Origin: Bacillota bacterium
GTDB taxonomy: Bacteria > Bacillota_A > Clostridia > Lachnospirales > Lachnospiraceae
Direction: 5' to 3'
Length of the DNA: 64,000 bases
Assembly (NCBI GenBank): GCA_023443625.1
Contig: JAEZTQ010000093.1
Coordinates: forward strand, 186,001 to 250,000
The notes below the pieces were generated by a model that searched no databases, was not told where the DNA came from, and saw nothing but the letters and a program-made list of their open reading frames with translations. A program made the position numbers and the translations under genes. Within the stretch, counting starts at the first letter, position 1. Every line of letters starts with the position of its first letter. Shown here one piece after another: positions 32,527 to 42,101 of the stretch.

Positions 32527-32787
32527 ATGAAAAAGTTTTGTAAATTTATCTTTGGAACTGTTGTATTAGCATCCGCTATCGCAGGGGCATATTTAATCTA
32601 TAAGAAATTTATTAAAAAAGATTCATCTGACGATTTTGATGATTTTGAGGACGATTTTGAAGATTTTGATATCGAAGATGATACGGATAAGGAATCCCGA
32701 GAATATGTTTCGATTAATATTACCGGAGAAGGGAAAGCCCCTTCTGAAACTGCTGCTGATGATGATGCTGCTAATACAGATGATTAA
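32527..32787 (+). CDS. Small acidic membrane-anchored protein
   Basis: 86 residues from ATG 32527 (a TTG three codons upstream is an alternative; GAAAGGAA serves either). An N-terminal helix (FIFGTVVLASAIAGAYLIY) and a KKFIKK stop-transfer are followed by a highly acidic tail rich in Asp/Glu/Phe (DDFDDFEDDFEDFDIEDD). There are no enzymatic motifs. Similar short proteins occur in Lachnospiraceae. Its function is unknown. Confidence 0.75.
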   Translation: MKKFCKFIFGTVVLASAIAGAYLIYKKFIKKDSSDDFDDFEDDFEDFDIEDDTDKESREYVSINITGEGKAPSETAADDDAANTDD

Positions 32788-32849
32788 GATCAACTTTCTA
32801 AGAATTAACAATATGTATTATGCATGACAATTATACAAGAATTAAAGGG

Positions 32850-32910
32850 CTCTATAATAATTGTTGGGGTATGTGAAAAATCACATACTTCCAACATTTT
32901 ATTATAGAGT
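32850..32910. terminator. Long hairpin downstream of the acidic membrane protein
   Basis: CTCTATAATAA ... GTTGG ... GTATGTGA pairs with TCACATAC ... CCAAC ... TTATTATAGAG over about 25 bp. There is no strong U-run directly after it, so it may work in tandem with the next hairpin or as a transcript-stabilising fold. Confidence 0.55.
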
Positions 32911-32914
32911 CAAT

Positions 32915-32967
32915 AAAAGAAAAGGTTCCTGTAGGATATCCAATTAAGTATATCTGTAGGAACCTTT
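32915..32967 (-). terminator. Terminator between converging genes
   Basis: AAAGGTTCCT (32921-32930) pairs with AGGAACCTTT (32958-32967), with further pairing inside. On the minus strand it ends in TTTTCTTTTATT, just past the stop of the anti-sigma gene. Confidence 0.8.
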
Positions 32968-32974
32968 CATTCGT

Positions 32975-34114
32975 TTAGTATGAGTTCTTTAGATAAAAGT
33001 CACTTAATTCCTCGATTAAAAGAGCTTCATCCTCCACCCTATAAGTGATGCTGTTAATATTTATCCCCCCACCTACATGAATAGTATTCAATTCCTCTGA
33101 TTCACTCATTTTAATTTCAATTATATAGCCATCGGATGGGTTAAGTTGTGTGTCTTTGATAAATAAATGCTGATCCATTAATGAATATAAGGCATCAATC
33201 TCATCCTCACTTGTTAAATAAATCTCTGTATTGTTTACAACATCCTTCAAGAACATAAAGTCTACTTCCTCTGGATCAGCTATAAATATGTCACTAAAAG
33301 TCATATTACTTTCATTCTCTAGTGTAGTAACACTAGTCTCTATATCATCTGACTCATTATCTTTATCATTTGCTTCTCTTCCATATGAAATGCTATCAGA
33401 TGCTTTCGCTGTTCCTTCGCTGCTTGCCATTTCTGATGATTCATTGGAAGAATCCTCGCTACTTGGATCTTTTGCATCCTTAGGTATACTGGTAATAGGC
33501 GAAGTATTATCTGGAACCTGGTCACCATTATCCATCTGATCACTATTCCCATTATCTGCAGCACCTTTCTCTAAAATACTAGAAGCCATGTTAAAAGAAG
33601 CATCATCTGTATCTACATCAGCATCAGGTGGAACATCTGCCGCAGTTTGTGTTTCACTTTTACTCTCTTCAATTGCTTTAAATTCCATTTCCTTCTCTAG
33701 ACCACCTCCACTAGCTAGGTCAGTAGTCCCTTCATCTGCTGCTGAAGTATCGTATGCAACAGATTTACCAGCATCTTCTGTACTTTTATCATACTTAACA
33801 CCCATCCTGCCAATGGTATTAATACCTGCAACAAGTAGTAAGACTGCCACAGCAATTCCTGATATCACTCTCATATTCTTATACCATTTAACAGCCTTTG
33901 CAGTCTCAATCTTATCCTTTAAATTCTCTTCTCTATCTCTAATTGCATTTAGGGTTCTATTAATTAAATCCTCTGAAACACTGATACTACTTAAATCAAA
34001 AGAAGAATTCAGATGTTTTTTGATATAGATATCATCATTTTTGGTATTTTCCCTATCATTTCTAAAATCCAACTGTTTCATATAGTTCGATTTATTATTA
34101 TCCTTAAAACTCAT
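32975..34114 (-). CDS. Putative anti-sigma factor, single-pass membrane protein
   Basis: 379 residues. The N-terminal ~80 are cytoplasmic, with SVSEDLINRTLNAIRDREENL. One transmembrane helix (VISGIAVAVLLLVAGINTI, about 83-101) precedes a Ser/Asp/Glu-rich extracellular region (110-270) and a C-terminal folded part (DAL.SLMDQHLFIKDT, LLIEELSDFYLKNSY). It overlaps the ECF sigma gene by 11 bp, with its own GGAGG. That coupling is the basis for the anti-sigma call; no classical zinc anti-sigma motif (HxxxCxxC) is present. Confidence 0.8.
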   Translation of the reverse strand: MSFKDNNKSNYMKQLDFRNDRENTKNDDIYIKKHLNSSFDLSSISVSEDLINRTLNAIRDREENLKDKIETAKAVKWYKNMRVISGIAVAVLLLVAGINTIGRMGVKYDKSTEDAGKSVAYDTSAADEGTTDLASGGGLEKEMEFKAIEESKSETQTAADVPPDADVDTDDASFNMASSILEKGAADNGNSDQMDNGDQVPDNTSPITSIPKDAKDPSSEDSSNESSEMASSEGTAKASDSISYGREANDKDNESDDIETSVTTLENESNMTFSDIFIADPEEVDFMFLKDVVNNTEIYLTSEDEIDALYSLMDQHLFIKDTQLNPSDGYIIEIKMSESEELNTIHVGGGININSITYRVEDEALLIEELSDFYLKNSY

Positions 34115-34646
34115 CTGAAATCCTCCCTTCCAGTATTGATTTTAATTTATGCCTGGCTCTTGAAAGTCTACTCTTTGCAGTACCCTCGGCAATATTCAAT
34201 GTGTTTGCTGCTTCAGCAATGGACATATCTTGAAAATACACACAGATTACAATATCCTTATATTTTGCAGGAAGTGATAGAACGGTTTTACGCACCAACT
34301 CTCTTGTATCCTTCTTCTCTACATCATCATAATCCATCTCACTGACTACCATATCCTCCTGATAGTCCATCATGGGTATAACACGCCTATTCCAAGCACT
34401 TTTGAGATGATCCTTACAAGTATTAATTGTAATTCGAATAATCCATGTTTTTATGCTGGAATTCCCTTCAAAAGTAGAAAGTTTTTGATTGACTTTAATA
34501 AATACTTCTTGAAAAATATCCTCTGCTAAGTTACTATCCCTTACATACATAAATGCTGTCCTAAGCACATCATTACCATATTGTCGAATTAGGGTTTCTA
34601 TATCATAAGCAGGTAATTCTTCAAAGAGGCCTTTTTCAGCATCCAT
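34104..34646 (-). CDS. ECF-family sigma factor
   Basis: 180 residues: region 2 with LAEDIFQEVFIKVNQKL and TWIIRITINTCKDHL, a linker, then region 4 with LPAKYKDIVICVYFQDMS and IAEGTAKSRLSRARHKLK. It directs RNA polymerase to stress or envelope promoters when released by its anti-sigma. The ribosome site is GGGGGATATTGGG. The target promoters are unknown; the gene's own promoter looks sigma-A-like. Confidence 0.96.
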   Translation of the reverse strand: MDAEKGLFEELPAYDIETLIRQYGNDVLRTAFMYVRDSNLAEDIFQEVFIKVNQKLSTFEGNSSIKTWIIRITINTCKDHLKSAWNRRVIPMMDYQEDMVVSEMDYDDVEKKDTRELVRKTVLSLPAKYKDIVICVYFQDMSIAEAANTLNIAEGTAKSRLSRARHKLKSILEGRISDEF

Positions 34647-34659
34647 CCCAATATCCCCC

Positions 34660-34738
34660 TATACTATACCTTTTATTAATGATATCCAATTATTGCATCA
34701 CTAAAGTATAGTATACATGGACAAACATTTGATGTAAA
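34660..34738 (-). promoter_or_regulatory. Sigma operon promoter with a 10-bp inverted repeat
   Basis: On the minus strand TTTACA (34733-34738), a 17-bp spacer and TATACT (34710-34715) form the promoter. Its -10 lies inside GTATAGTATA (34706-34715), whose exact complement TATACTATAC sits at 34660-34669, next to the ribosome site. The repeats could pair in the mRNA leader or bind a regulator. Confidence 0.6.
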
Positions 34739-34833
34739 TGAAAAAAACATATATTGAAAATTTATATCCTCTTTATTATTAGACGCAATAGTACTCTAAA
34801 GTGTTCCATGAAATTTATACTAATTAAGAACTG

Positions 34834-34875
34834 AATAAAAGAACCTAAAATGGTATATATACCACTTCAGGTTCT
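34834..34875 (-). terminator. Terminator of the dnaE-pfkA transcript
   Basis: AGAACCTGAAGTGGTA pairs with TACCATTTTAGGTTCT around TATA on the minus strand and is followed by TTTTATT. Confidence 0.88.
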
Positions 34876-34903
34876 CATTAATTTAGACCATTTAAATAAT
34901 ACT

Positions 34904-35875
34904 CTATCTGGAAAGTCTGTGACTTAAATCATACATGTATTGATTAACATCCTTGGTCATACTCAAGCCTTCTTCGATATCCATATCCACAAATTGACCG
35001 TCTTTGTATCCCACAATTCTCTTTGAAGCTCCAGCAACTAATAAGTCCACCGCCTTCGCTCCCATCATGGAGGCATACACACGATCTCTAGTTGTAGGGC
35101 TTCCACCTCTTTGTGCATGACCAATGATTGTAGCTCTTGTCTCCATACCGGTAGCAGCCTCAATTCTCTTGGCCATACCATTGGAATCTCCTATACCTTC
35201 TGCATTAACAATGATATAGTGCTTCTTCCCAGCATTTCTTTTCTCAATAATACAGTTAATAATTCTCTGCTCATCATAATCATAACGCTCAGAAATAAGT
35301 ATCTCCTCTGCTCCATTGGCAATACCACACCATAAAGCGATATACCCTGCTTTTCTACCCATAACTTCTATGATACTGCATCTTTCGTGAGAAGTAGAGG
35401 TATCTCTTACCTTATCAATGGTCTCCATTGCAGTATTAACTGCTGTATCAAAACCAATGGTATACTCTGTACAAGAAATATCTAAGTCAATGGTTCCAGG
35501 GATACATACCGCGTTAATTCCTCTTCTTGCTAATGTCTGGGCACCCTTGAAGGATCCATCTCCACCAATCACTACTAAACTATCGATTTCATGTTTTCTA
35601 CAGATATCTGCAGCTAAATCTTGAACCTCAGGCTTAAGCATTTCAAGACAGCGTGCGGTATAAAGAATTGTTCCGCCCCTTTGTATAATATCGGATACAC
35701 TTTTAGAATCCATATCTATAATATCTTCCTCTAGCAAGCCATTATAGCCTCTAAGTATCCCTTTAACTTTTAAGCCGGCTGCTAATGCGGTTCTAACAAC
35801 TGCTCTAATTGCAGCATTCATTCCAGGTGCATCTCCACCACTGGTTAACACACCTATTGTCTTAACATTTCCCAT
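34904..35875 (-). CDS. pfkA: ATP-dependent 6-phosphofructokinase
   Basis: A 323-residue PfkA enzyme. GVLTSGGDAPGMNAAIRAVV is at the N-terminus and GGDGSFKGAQ (about 101-110) has the Gly typical of ATP rather than pyrophosphate users. MGRKAGYIALW and GHAQRGGSPTTRDRV are also present. The catalytic loop reads PGTIDLDISCTEYTIGFDTA where most ATP enzymes have PGTIDNDI: the Asn between the two Asp is Leu. Both Asp are kept, so the enzyme is expected to be active. It follows dnaE after 45 bp. Confidence 0.96.
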   Translation of the reverse strand: MGNVKTIGVLTSGGDAPGMNAAIRAVVRTALAAGLKVKGILRGYNGLLEEDIIDMDSKSVSDIIQRGGTILYTARCLEMLKPEVQDLAADICRKHEIDSLVVIGGDGSFKGAQTLARRGINAVCIPGTIDLDISCTEYTIGFDTAVNTAMETIDKVRDTSTSHERCSIIEVMGRKAGYIALWCGIANGAEEILISERYDYDEQRIINCIIEKRNAGKKHYIIVNAEGIGDSNGMAKRIEAATGMETRATIIGHAQRGGSPTTRDRVYASMMGAKAVDLLVAGASKRIVGYKDGQFVDMDIEEGLSMTKDVNQYMYDLSHRLSR

Positions 35876-35920
35876 TCAAATAACCTCCGATTAAATAAAC
35901 AAACTAACAACGAGTGTATT

Positions 35921-38900
35921 CTAATCCATTTTTCCCATATTTTCAATACTCTTTTCTGTAATTCGTACATTTTCCTTAGAATAATTCGTCAAAAGACGTT
36001 GGATTAGGTCCTTATCCGCTTTAACACTCCTACTTTTTGGTAATTTCTTCATGCATCTTTCTTCTTCACAATACACTACAACTCTATCATTCCCATCATA
36101 ATCATCTAATAATGCATATAAGGACTTTTCATCCCTTTGGAATTCCTCTAGATTCTTATACTTAATCCATATCTCCTGAGGTATGAGATCAAAAGGAATA
36201 ATCGCCTGACAGATTAGTTTAGCAGGCTTATCCTCTTCTAAAGCTACTTTACCCCGGACAAATATCTTCTGATCCGGTTCAATCAAGGTTTTAAACCTTT
36301 CGTAATCCTTTGGAAATATTATAACCTCAACAACGCCAAATAAATCTTCCAAAGTAATAAAAGCCATCATACTATTCGTTCTAGTAGTTTTTATGGTTTT
36401 AGAAGTAACCATTCCACCAATTATTTCTATATTACCATCTGCAACTTTCGGTTTATTTATTTCCTCATCAAGAGCAAAATCAATAGAACTAGCTGTTACA
36501 TTTTTATTAATTCGATTTTCATAAGCTTCCAAGGGATGACCACTGACATAGATGCCCAACACTTCCTTTTCAAAAGCCAGGAGCTGCTCCTTACCATATT
36601 CACTAACCTCTGGAAGGCTTTGTTCGTGCTCCTTCTTTACTTCCTCTCCTGCAAAATCAAAGAGAGTCATCTGCCCTGTCAAAGATTTTTTCTTATCCGC
36701 TGCGATGCCGTCAAGGATCTGAACATAGCTCATCATTAACTGCCTGCGGTTCTCATGGAGATTACTAAATACCCCTGCTTTTATAAAACTTTCTATGGTT
36801 CGCTTATTTACCTCTTTACCAGATAATCTGGAAGCAAAATCAGTAAGGCTTGTAAAAGGACCATTTGCCTCCCGCTCTGCTACTATCCCACCTATTACCG
36901 GTTTACCAATTCCCTTTATGGCTGATAATGCATAACGAATTGCACCATTAGACACTGTAAATACTGTATCTCCTTCATTAATATCCGGAGGTAGGATTTC
37001 AATATTCATCTGCCTGCAGGTGTAAATATATTCGGATACTTTTCCTGGATTATCAATAACAGAGGTCATGAGCGCTGCCATAAACTCCACTGGATAGTAA
37101 TATTTTAAATACGCAGTTTCATAGGATACAACAGCATAAGCCGCCGCATGAGATTTATTGAAGGCGTATTTAGCAAAGTCTATCATCTCATCAAATATAT
37201 GATTGGCTACTACTTCAGAAATTCCATTGCCGATACATCCTACAACACCTTCCTCTGGGTTACCGTAGACAAAGGTTTGTCTCTCTTTTATCATCACTGA
37301 TTCTTTCTTCTTAGACATAGCACGGCGTACCAAATCACTTCTTCCATAACTGTAACCGGCTAGGTCACGAACAATCTGCATAACTTGTTCCTGATATACA
37401 ATACAACCATAGGTAGGGGATAAAATAGGTTCTAGCTGAGGGCATTCATAAATAATATTGCTCGCCTCATTCTTACCTTTGATATATTTTGGAATAAAGT
37501 CCATTGGACCTGGTCGATAGAGGGCGATACCCGCTATGACATCCTCTAGGTTTCTAGGTTTTAATTCCTTCATAAAGCTCTTCATTCCTGCACTTTCTAA
37601 CTGGAAGACACCTTCTGTTTTACCCGAGGAAATCAATTCATATACCTTTTCATCATTATAATCTATCTGTTTAATATCAAATTTATTCGCAGCACTTCTT
37701 TTTTTATTAACCAGTGTCTCTGCATTCTGTATTACTGTTAAGGTCCGAAGACCCAAAAAGTCCATCTTTAATAAACCTAATTCTTCTAAGGTTGTCATGG
37801 GAAATTGAGTTGTTATGGCATCCTCAGAGGATTGGGACAGAGGAACAAATTCATCAATACTTGCTTTACCAATCACGACGCCTGCTGCATGCATGGAGGT
37901 ATGTCTTGGTAAACCTTCCAGACGTTTGGACATATCAATAAGATATTTAACCTCTGGACTACTGTCATAGAGTTGTCTCAATTCCTTATTAGCATTCAGT
38001 GCTTTCTCTATTGTGATCCCTAGTTCTGTAGGAATCATCTTTGCTACGGTATCCACTTGAGCATAGGATAGATCCAGTGCTCGTCCCACATCTCGAATTG
38101 CTGCCCTCGCTGCCATGGTTCCAAAAGTTATAATCTGAACCACCTTATCCTTGCCATACTTTGCTGTTACATAATCGATGACTTCCTGTCTTCTCTCATA
38201 ACAAAAGTCAATATCAATATCGGGCATGGTTAATCGTTCCGGATTTAAAAAACGTTCAAAGAGAAGATTATACTTGATTGGATCGATATCCGTAATCCCT
38301 AGGGAATAAGATACTATGGATCCTGCGGCACTTCCTCTTCCTGGACCTACCATAATATTATTGTCCCTGGCATACTTAATAAAGTCCCACACGATTAGAA
38401 AGTAATCGATAAAGCCCATACTACGAATTGTGTCCAACTCGTAATCCAAACGGGCCCAAAGCTCTTCTGGAATAGTATCATAACGCTTTTGTAATCCATC
38501 TCTACACAATTTATTAAGATAATCATAAGCCGTATAGGGCGCAGGCACCGGATATACCGGCAACTTATATTCACCAAAGGTTATGGTTACATTACACCGC
38601 TTTGCAATCTCATATGTATTCTCTATAGCTTCCTTGGCATAAGGAAATAAGGATGACATCTCATCCGGTGACTTTAAATAAAACTGTCCTCCCGTATAGC
38701 GCATCCTGTTCTCATCCGTTACCTTCTTCTGAGTCTGTATACAAAGAAGTATATCATGGGGGTCCACATCTTCTTTATAGGTATAATGTACATCATTGGT
38801 AGCCACCAGCTTAATCCCTGTCTCCTGAGCAATTCGAAGGATCCCCTGATTGGCTGACTTTTGCTCCTGCATACCATGATCCTGAAGCTCCAGATAAAAA

Positions 38901-39409
38901 TTCTCCTGTCCAAAGATCTCTTGCAACTTAAGAGCTGCATTCTTTGCTTCTGCATAAAAGCCCCGAAGAAGATTATTAGCAACCTCTCCTGCCAAACAGG
39001 CACTTAAGGCTATGATACCTTCACTATGCTGTCTTAATACTTCATAGTCTATTCTTGGTTTATAGTAAAAGCCCTCTAAAAAGCCTTTTGATACAATTTT
39101 CATCAAATTCTGATAACCCTTGTTATTCTCCGCAAGAAGCACAAGGTGATGATATCTTTCCTCTGATGCTCCCAGTTCTCTATCAAATCTCGAGTTAGGA
39201 GCTACATATACCTCACAGCCGATAATTGGTTTAATTCCCTCAGCCAAACATGCCTTATAGAAATCAATGACACCATACATTACGCCATGATCGGTTATGG
39301 CTATGCTATCCATCCCCAGTTCCTTGGCACGCTGCACCATTTCTTTAATTTTACCCGAACCATCCAACAGACTATATTCTGTATGCAAATGTAAATGTGT
39401 AAAATTCAT
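35921..39409 (-). CDS. dnaE: DNA polymerase III alpha subunit (DnaE)
   Basis: 1162 residues from ATG 39409 (MNFTHLHLHTEYSLLDGSG), which has GGAGGAG 7 bp upstream. A frame extending to 39676 crosses a palindromic repeat and is not used. Domains run PHP (residues 1-200), palm with GPGRGSAAGSIV and the catalytic MPDIDIDF, then fingers, helix-hairpin-helix and a C-terminal OB fold (IIGGMVTSKTIKTTRTNSMM). There is no internal exonuclease, so it is DnaE rather than PolC. It is transcribed together with pfkA. Confidence 0.97.
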   Translation of the reverse strand: MNFTHLHLHTEYSLLDGSGKIKEMVQRAKELGMDSIAITDHGVMYGVIDFYKACLAEGIKPIIGCEVYVAPNSRFDRELGASEERYHHLVLLAENNKGYQNLMKIVSKGFLEGFYYKPRIDYEVLRQHSEGIIALSACLAGEVANNLLRGFYAEAKNAALKLQEIFGQENFYLELQDHGMQEQKSANQGILRIAQETGIKLVATNDVHYTYKEDVDPHDILLCIQTQKKVTDENRMRYTGGQFYLKSPDEMSSLFPYAKEAIENTYEIAKRCNVTITFGEYKLPVYPVPAPYTAYDYLNKLCRDGLQKRYDTIPEELWARLDYELDTIRSMGFIDYFLIVWDFIKYARDNNIMVGPGRGSAAGSIVSYSLGITDIDPIKYNLLFERFLNPERLTMPDIDIDFCYERRQEVIDYVTAKYGKDKVVQIITFGTMAARAAIRDVGRALDLSYAQVDTVAKMIPTELGITIEKALNANKELRQLYDSSPEVKYLIDMSKRLEGLPRHTSMHAAGVVIGKASIDEFVPLSQSSEDAITTQFPMTTLEELGLLKMDFLGLRTLTVIQNAETLVNKKRSAANKFDIKQIDYNDEKVYELISSGKTEGVFQLESAGMKSFMKELKPRNLEDVIAGIALYRPGPMDFIPKYIKGKNEASNIIYECPQLEPILSPTYGCIVYQEQVMQIVRDLAGYSYGRSDLVRRAMSKKKESVMIKERQTFVYGNPEEGVVGCIGNGISEVVANHIFDEMIDFAKYAFNKSHAAAYAVVSYETAYLKYYYPVEFMAALMTSVIDNPGKVSEYIYTCRQMNIEILPPDINEGDTVFTVSNGAIRYALSAIKGIGKPVIGGIVAEREANGPFTSLTDFASRLSGKEVNKRTIESFIKAGVFSNLHENRRQLMMSYVQILDGIAADKKKSLTGQMTLFDFAGEEVKKEHEQSLPEVSEYGKEQLLAFEKEVLGIYVSGHPLEAYENRINKNVTASSIDFALDEEINKPKVADGNIEIIGGMVTSKTIKTTRTNSMMAFITLEDLFGVVEVIIFPKDYERFKTLIEPDQKIFVRGKVALEEDKPAKLICQAIIPFDLIPQEIWIKYKNLEEFQRDEKSLYALLDDYDGNDRVVVYCEEERCMKKLPKSRSVKADKDLIQRLLTNYSKENVRITEKSIENMGKMD

Positions 39410-39514
39410 GCTGCTCCTCCATCCTGCACAATTTATATTTATCATCATATTCCACCCAAAAAGTCTTGTCAATAAGAAAGGGTTGGGACATTTTTCATTT
39501 TTGGGGTTCTCGTA

Positions 39515-39692
39515 CAAAGAAAGCAGGTGGATGGGGGTCCTATCTTGTTTTTCCACACTCGGACATGGAACCTGCCAGTTCGTATCAGATAAGACATAAT
39601 AAAGCATATGTCTTTCTGATACGGCCTGACAAGCCCCATGTCCGCTTTGAGAAAAAACAATTGACAGTCCCCCCATCCACCTGCTTTCTTTG
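39515..39692. repeat. 178-bp palindromic element, copy A
   Basis: Perfect 23-bp outer arms lie at 39515-39537 (CAAAGAAAGCAGGTGGATGG...) and 39670-39692. The core (about 39544-39660) has CTTGTTTTTCC / GAAAAAACAA, GGACATGG / CCATGTCC (39561-39568 with 39636-39643) and a tip helix (39581-39598 with 39607-39623). The whole can fold as one long hairpin on either strand. The core is shared with copy B (45316-45494) but the outer arms are not. It lies 105 bp upstream of dnaE. Confidence 0.9.
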
Positions 39693-40127
39693 AGATAAAG
39701 ATATTGAATTAAGGTATACGGGCGTCGAAATCACATAGCCATACCCTCGACTACTCCTGTCCCTTCTACTCTTGCTCTATATGATGAAACCAAAATATCT
39801 AATATTATTACCAGACGGTGGTATCCAAGTAATATAGCCTACTTTAATCCTAATCGTCTCACTAAAAATGGCTGTCCAAAGACAGCCAAATATGTGTAAC
39901 TATAATAATTTGTTCCTATTACGTCGGTTATAGAATACACTTTGTATTTCTACCGTATCATTGAGGATAAGATACAATTATCAAATATATTTATGATTTC
40001 ATATACCTCATTGTTATCATAGTAATCATAGTTATTAGGATTAGCCATGAAAATTAGCTGTATTAATTTTGCTGCAATCTCTTTGTACTATTAAAATTAA
40101 TATATAGGGATAATTAAGAGCATGGAG
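39693..40127. other. Intergenic region after the bce operon
   Basis: No gene is visible. Its only clear feature is the terminator at 39864-39888, which implies a 3' untranslated region of about 240 nt on the bce permease transcript. Confidence 0.5.
39864..39888 (-). terminator. Terminator of the bce-type operon
   Basis: TGGCTGTC (39869-39876) pairs with GACAGCCA (39881-39888) and is followed on the minus strand by TTTTTAG. Confidence 0.85.
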
Positions 40128-42101
40128 TTATTCATATACATTCTTTCTATAACTGATGAAGGTTGCTACAAAATACATAAGATATATCAACAAAAATAAG
40201 CCTACTGACGTTCCTAAAGCCACGGATATAATATTATTTGAAATTAATGCTTCTACTAAGCGATTGACACATACTGTGATATAAATACTGAAAGGTATAG
40301 GGAGCAGGAGTGGAAAAACAAAATAGAACAAACATTGTTTTAATATATATCCATCAATGCGTTTCTCTTCCATTCCCAGATTATGAAGTATCTTGTATCG
40401 GAATTTATACTGCATGGCATCACTTAACATCTGAACAGCCAGTATCGTTGCAGCAATGCAGATCAATACCAGTCCCAGATAAAACAGGGAGAATGATACT
40501 ATGGTGAAGGTACTGCGGTTCTCTGCTAACCTGGCTCCTTTTACATTGATATAGTCTAAGTTATCATAAGAAACCGTTGTTTCTTCCGTAGCGATAACCT
40601 GCTGTGGTTGATTATACTGTTCTAAATTCTCTGCGTCTTCTACCCTTGTTTTTTCTTTCGTCTTTACTATATATACAATCTGCCTAACTTCCATGTTCTG
40701 GACTAATTCATCAGGAATTATGATTAGATAATATGCCCCATTTATCCCTTGCAGCGCAAAATTCTCCTGATAGCAGCCCTGATATTTCAGAGTTCTGCCA
40801 CCAAGGCACAAAGGAAGGTCTCCTTCCTTCTCCATAAAATCTTTCACGCCCATAGTTCCCTGTATGAGATAATGTCCTTCCTCTAATTCCACTGGGGGAT
40901 AACCAAGTATTTTACGTAGTTTCTGGTAATCACTGTATTTCATTACAGTGTCATCTTGAAAATAGGATCCTCCTATAATGGACTCCTCTAGCTTATCATA
41001 GACAGTTCTGCTACCACTTTTGTAGATAGGATAATTCAAATCACCTTCTACCGTATAATTTTGATTAATGTAATCTTTATATATGTCAAAGTTATAGTCT
41101 TCCTTACTCCTACATATTGCTATGTCAAAGGGTAAGACTGCCTCTACTTGTTCTTCCAAATATCCTTTAAGAAGCATCCCGATAGAGAGGGAGGTTAATG
41201 TAAAGGTAAGTAACATTCCCAGAGTCCCTAGGGTAATTCTCATTGTATTCATCTTGGCCGACAAACTGCGAACCAGTAAACAAATATCTTTTTTGTACTT
41301 TAGTCTCTTATTTTCAATGAAGAACTTCACTAAAACGGAAGATAAGGATATGTAAAATCCATAGATACAAGATATACTGCAGATAAACGCCATACCCATT
41401 CGTAATAAAGTAGCATTACCTTCGCCCCCTGAAAATGCATCCCATAGCAGCTTGCCTCCGAATATGCCCAAGAGTATGGATAATACAAAGATAATCCAGT
41501 TTCCTTTTAAGTTCTTTAGCATCATGGTCTCATTTTTCTTATCTGCATTGAGAAGATGATTTATCTTCATCTTCCGTAACTTCCTCTTTGAACGTATTAA
41601 GGAAAAGGCATAAATAAGACATACATATAGTAAGGATAGTAACAAAGCCTTGATAGAAAAGACGATTTTCACCTGATAAGTAGCTTCAAACATATGCATA
41701 ATAATCAAAGATAGTATCTGGTAAAGAAAAGATCCTGCTACAAGGCTAATCATATAGGAAAGAGTCCCAAGTATGATATTTTCCCGAAGGAAAATCCGCG
41801 CTATTACCCGGTTACTAATACCTAAGGTCATGTAAATTCCAAACTCCCGACTTCTTCTCTGGAGCATGAAATTATTCATATAATGAACCAACCAGGCCGA
41901 GGCAAATATTATGATAATGGATACCACTGTAATTGCATAAATTAAAGTATTCATGACTTCACTGAGCATTAGTATATCTTCTGAAAATATTATGGTATTG
42001 AAAGCATAGATTAAGGAAAAAATGATTGTCACACTTAAGATATAGATCGTATAATCCTTCATGGAACGTTTGGCATTACGCAGGGCTAATCTACCTAGCA
42101 T
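40128..42101 (-). CDS. BceB-type ABC transporter permease
   Basis: 657 residues from ATG 42101 (MLGRLALRNAKRSMKDY), with GGAGGTG 9 bp upstream. The topology is typical of peptide-resistance permeases: ten transmembrane helices in an FtsX arrangement and a large extracellular domain of about 200 residues between helices 7 and 8. The N-terminal RRREFGIYMTLGIS is an FtsX hallmark. It works with the ATPase at 42091 and signals to the kinase at 42980 that a cell-wall-active peptide is present. It overlaps the ATPase gene by 11 bp. Confidence 0.93.
   Translation of the reverse strand: MLGRLALRNAKRSMKDYTIYILSVTIIFSLIYAFNTIIFSEDILMLSEVMNTLIYAITVVSIIIIFASAWLVHYMNNFMLQRRSREFGIYMTLGISNRVIARIFLRENIILGTLSYMISLVAGSFLYQILSLIIMHMFEATYQVKIVFSIKALLLSLLYVCLIYAFSLIRSKRKLRKMKINHLLNADKKNETMMLKNLKGNWIIFVLSILLGIFGGKLLWDAFSGGEGNATLLRMGMAFICSISCIYGFYISLSSVLVKFFIENKRLKYKKDICLLVRSLSAKMNTMRITLGTLGMLLTFTLTSLSIGMLLKGYLEEQVEAVLPFDIAICRSKEDYNFDIYKDYINQNYTVEGDLNYPIYKSGSRTVYDKLEESIIGGSYFQDDTVMKYSDYQKLRKILGYPPVELEEGHYLIQGTMGVKDFMEKEGDLPLCLGGRTLKYQGCYQENFALQGINGAYYLIIIPDELVQNMEVRQIVYIVKTKEKTRVEDAENLEQYNQPQQVIATEETTVSYDNLDYINVKGARLAENRSTFTIVSFSLFYLGLVLICIAATILAVQMLSDAMQYKFRYKILHNLGMEEKRIDGYILKQCLFYFVFPLLLPIPFSIYITVCVNRLVEALISNNIISVALGTSVGLFLLIYLMYFVATFISYRKNVYE

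Noticed and set aside
39515..39692. Known riboswitch or tRNA-like element in palindrome A
   Set aside because: The fold is a single long hairpin with mirrored halves; no conserved riboswitch core or cloverleaf can be drawn.
39297..39693. Open frames on both strands across palindrome A, including an upstream extension of dnaE to 39676
   Set aside because: They arise from the palindrome. DnaE homologues start at MNFTHLHLHTEYSLL, which has a perfect GGAGG at 39416-39420.
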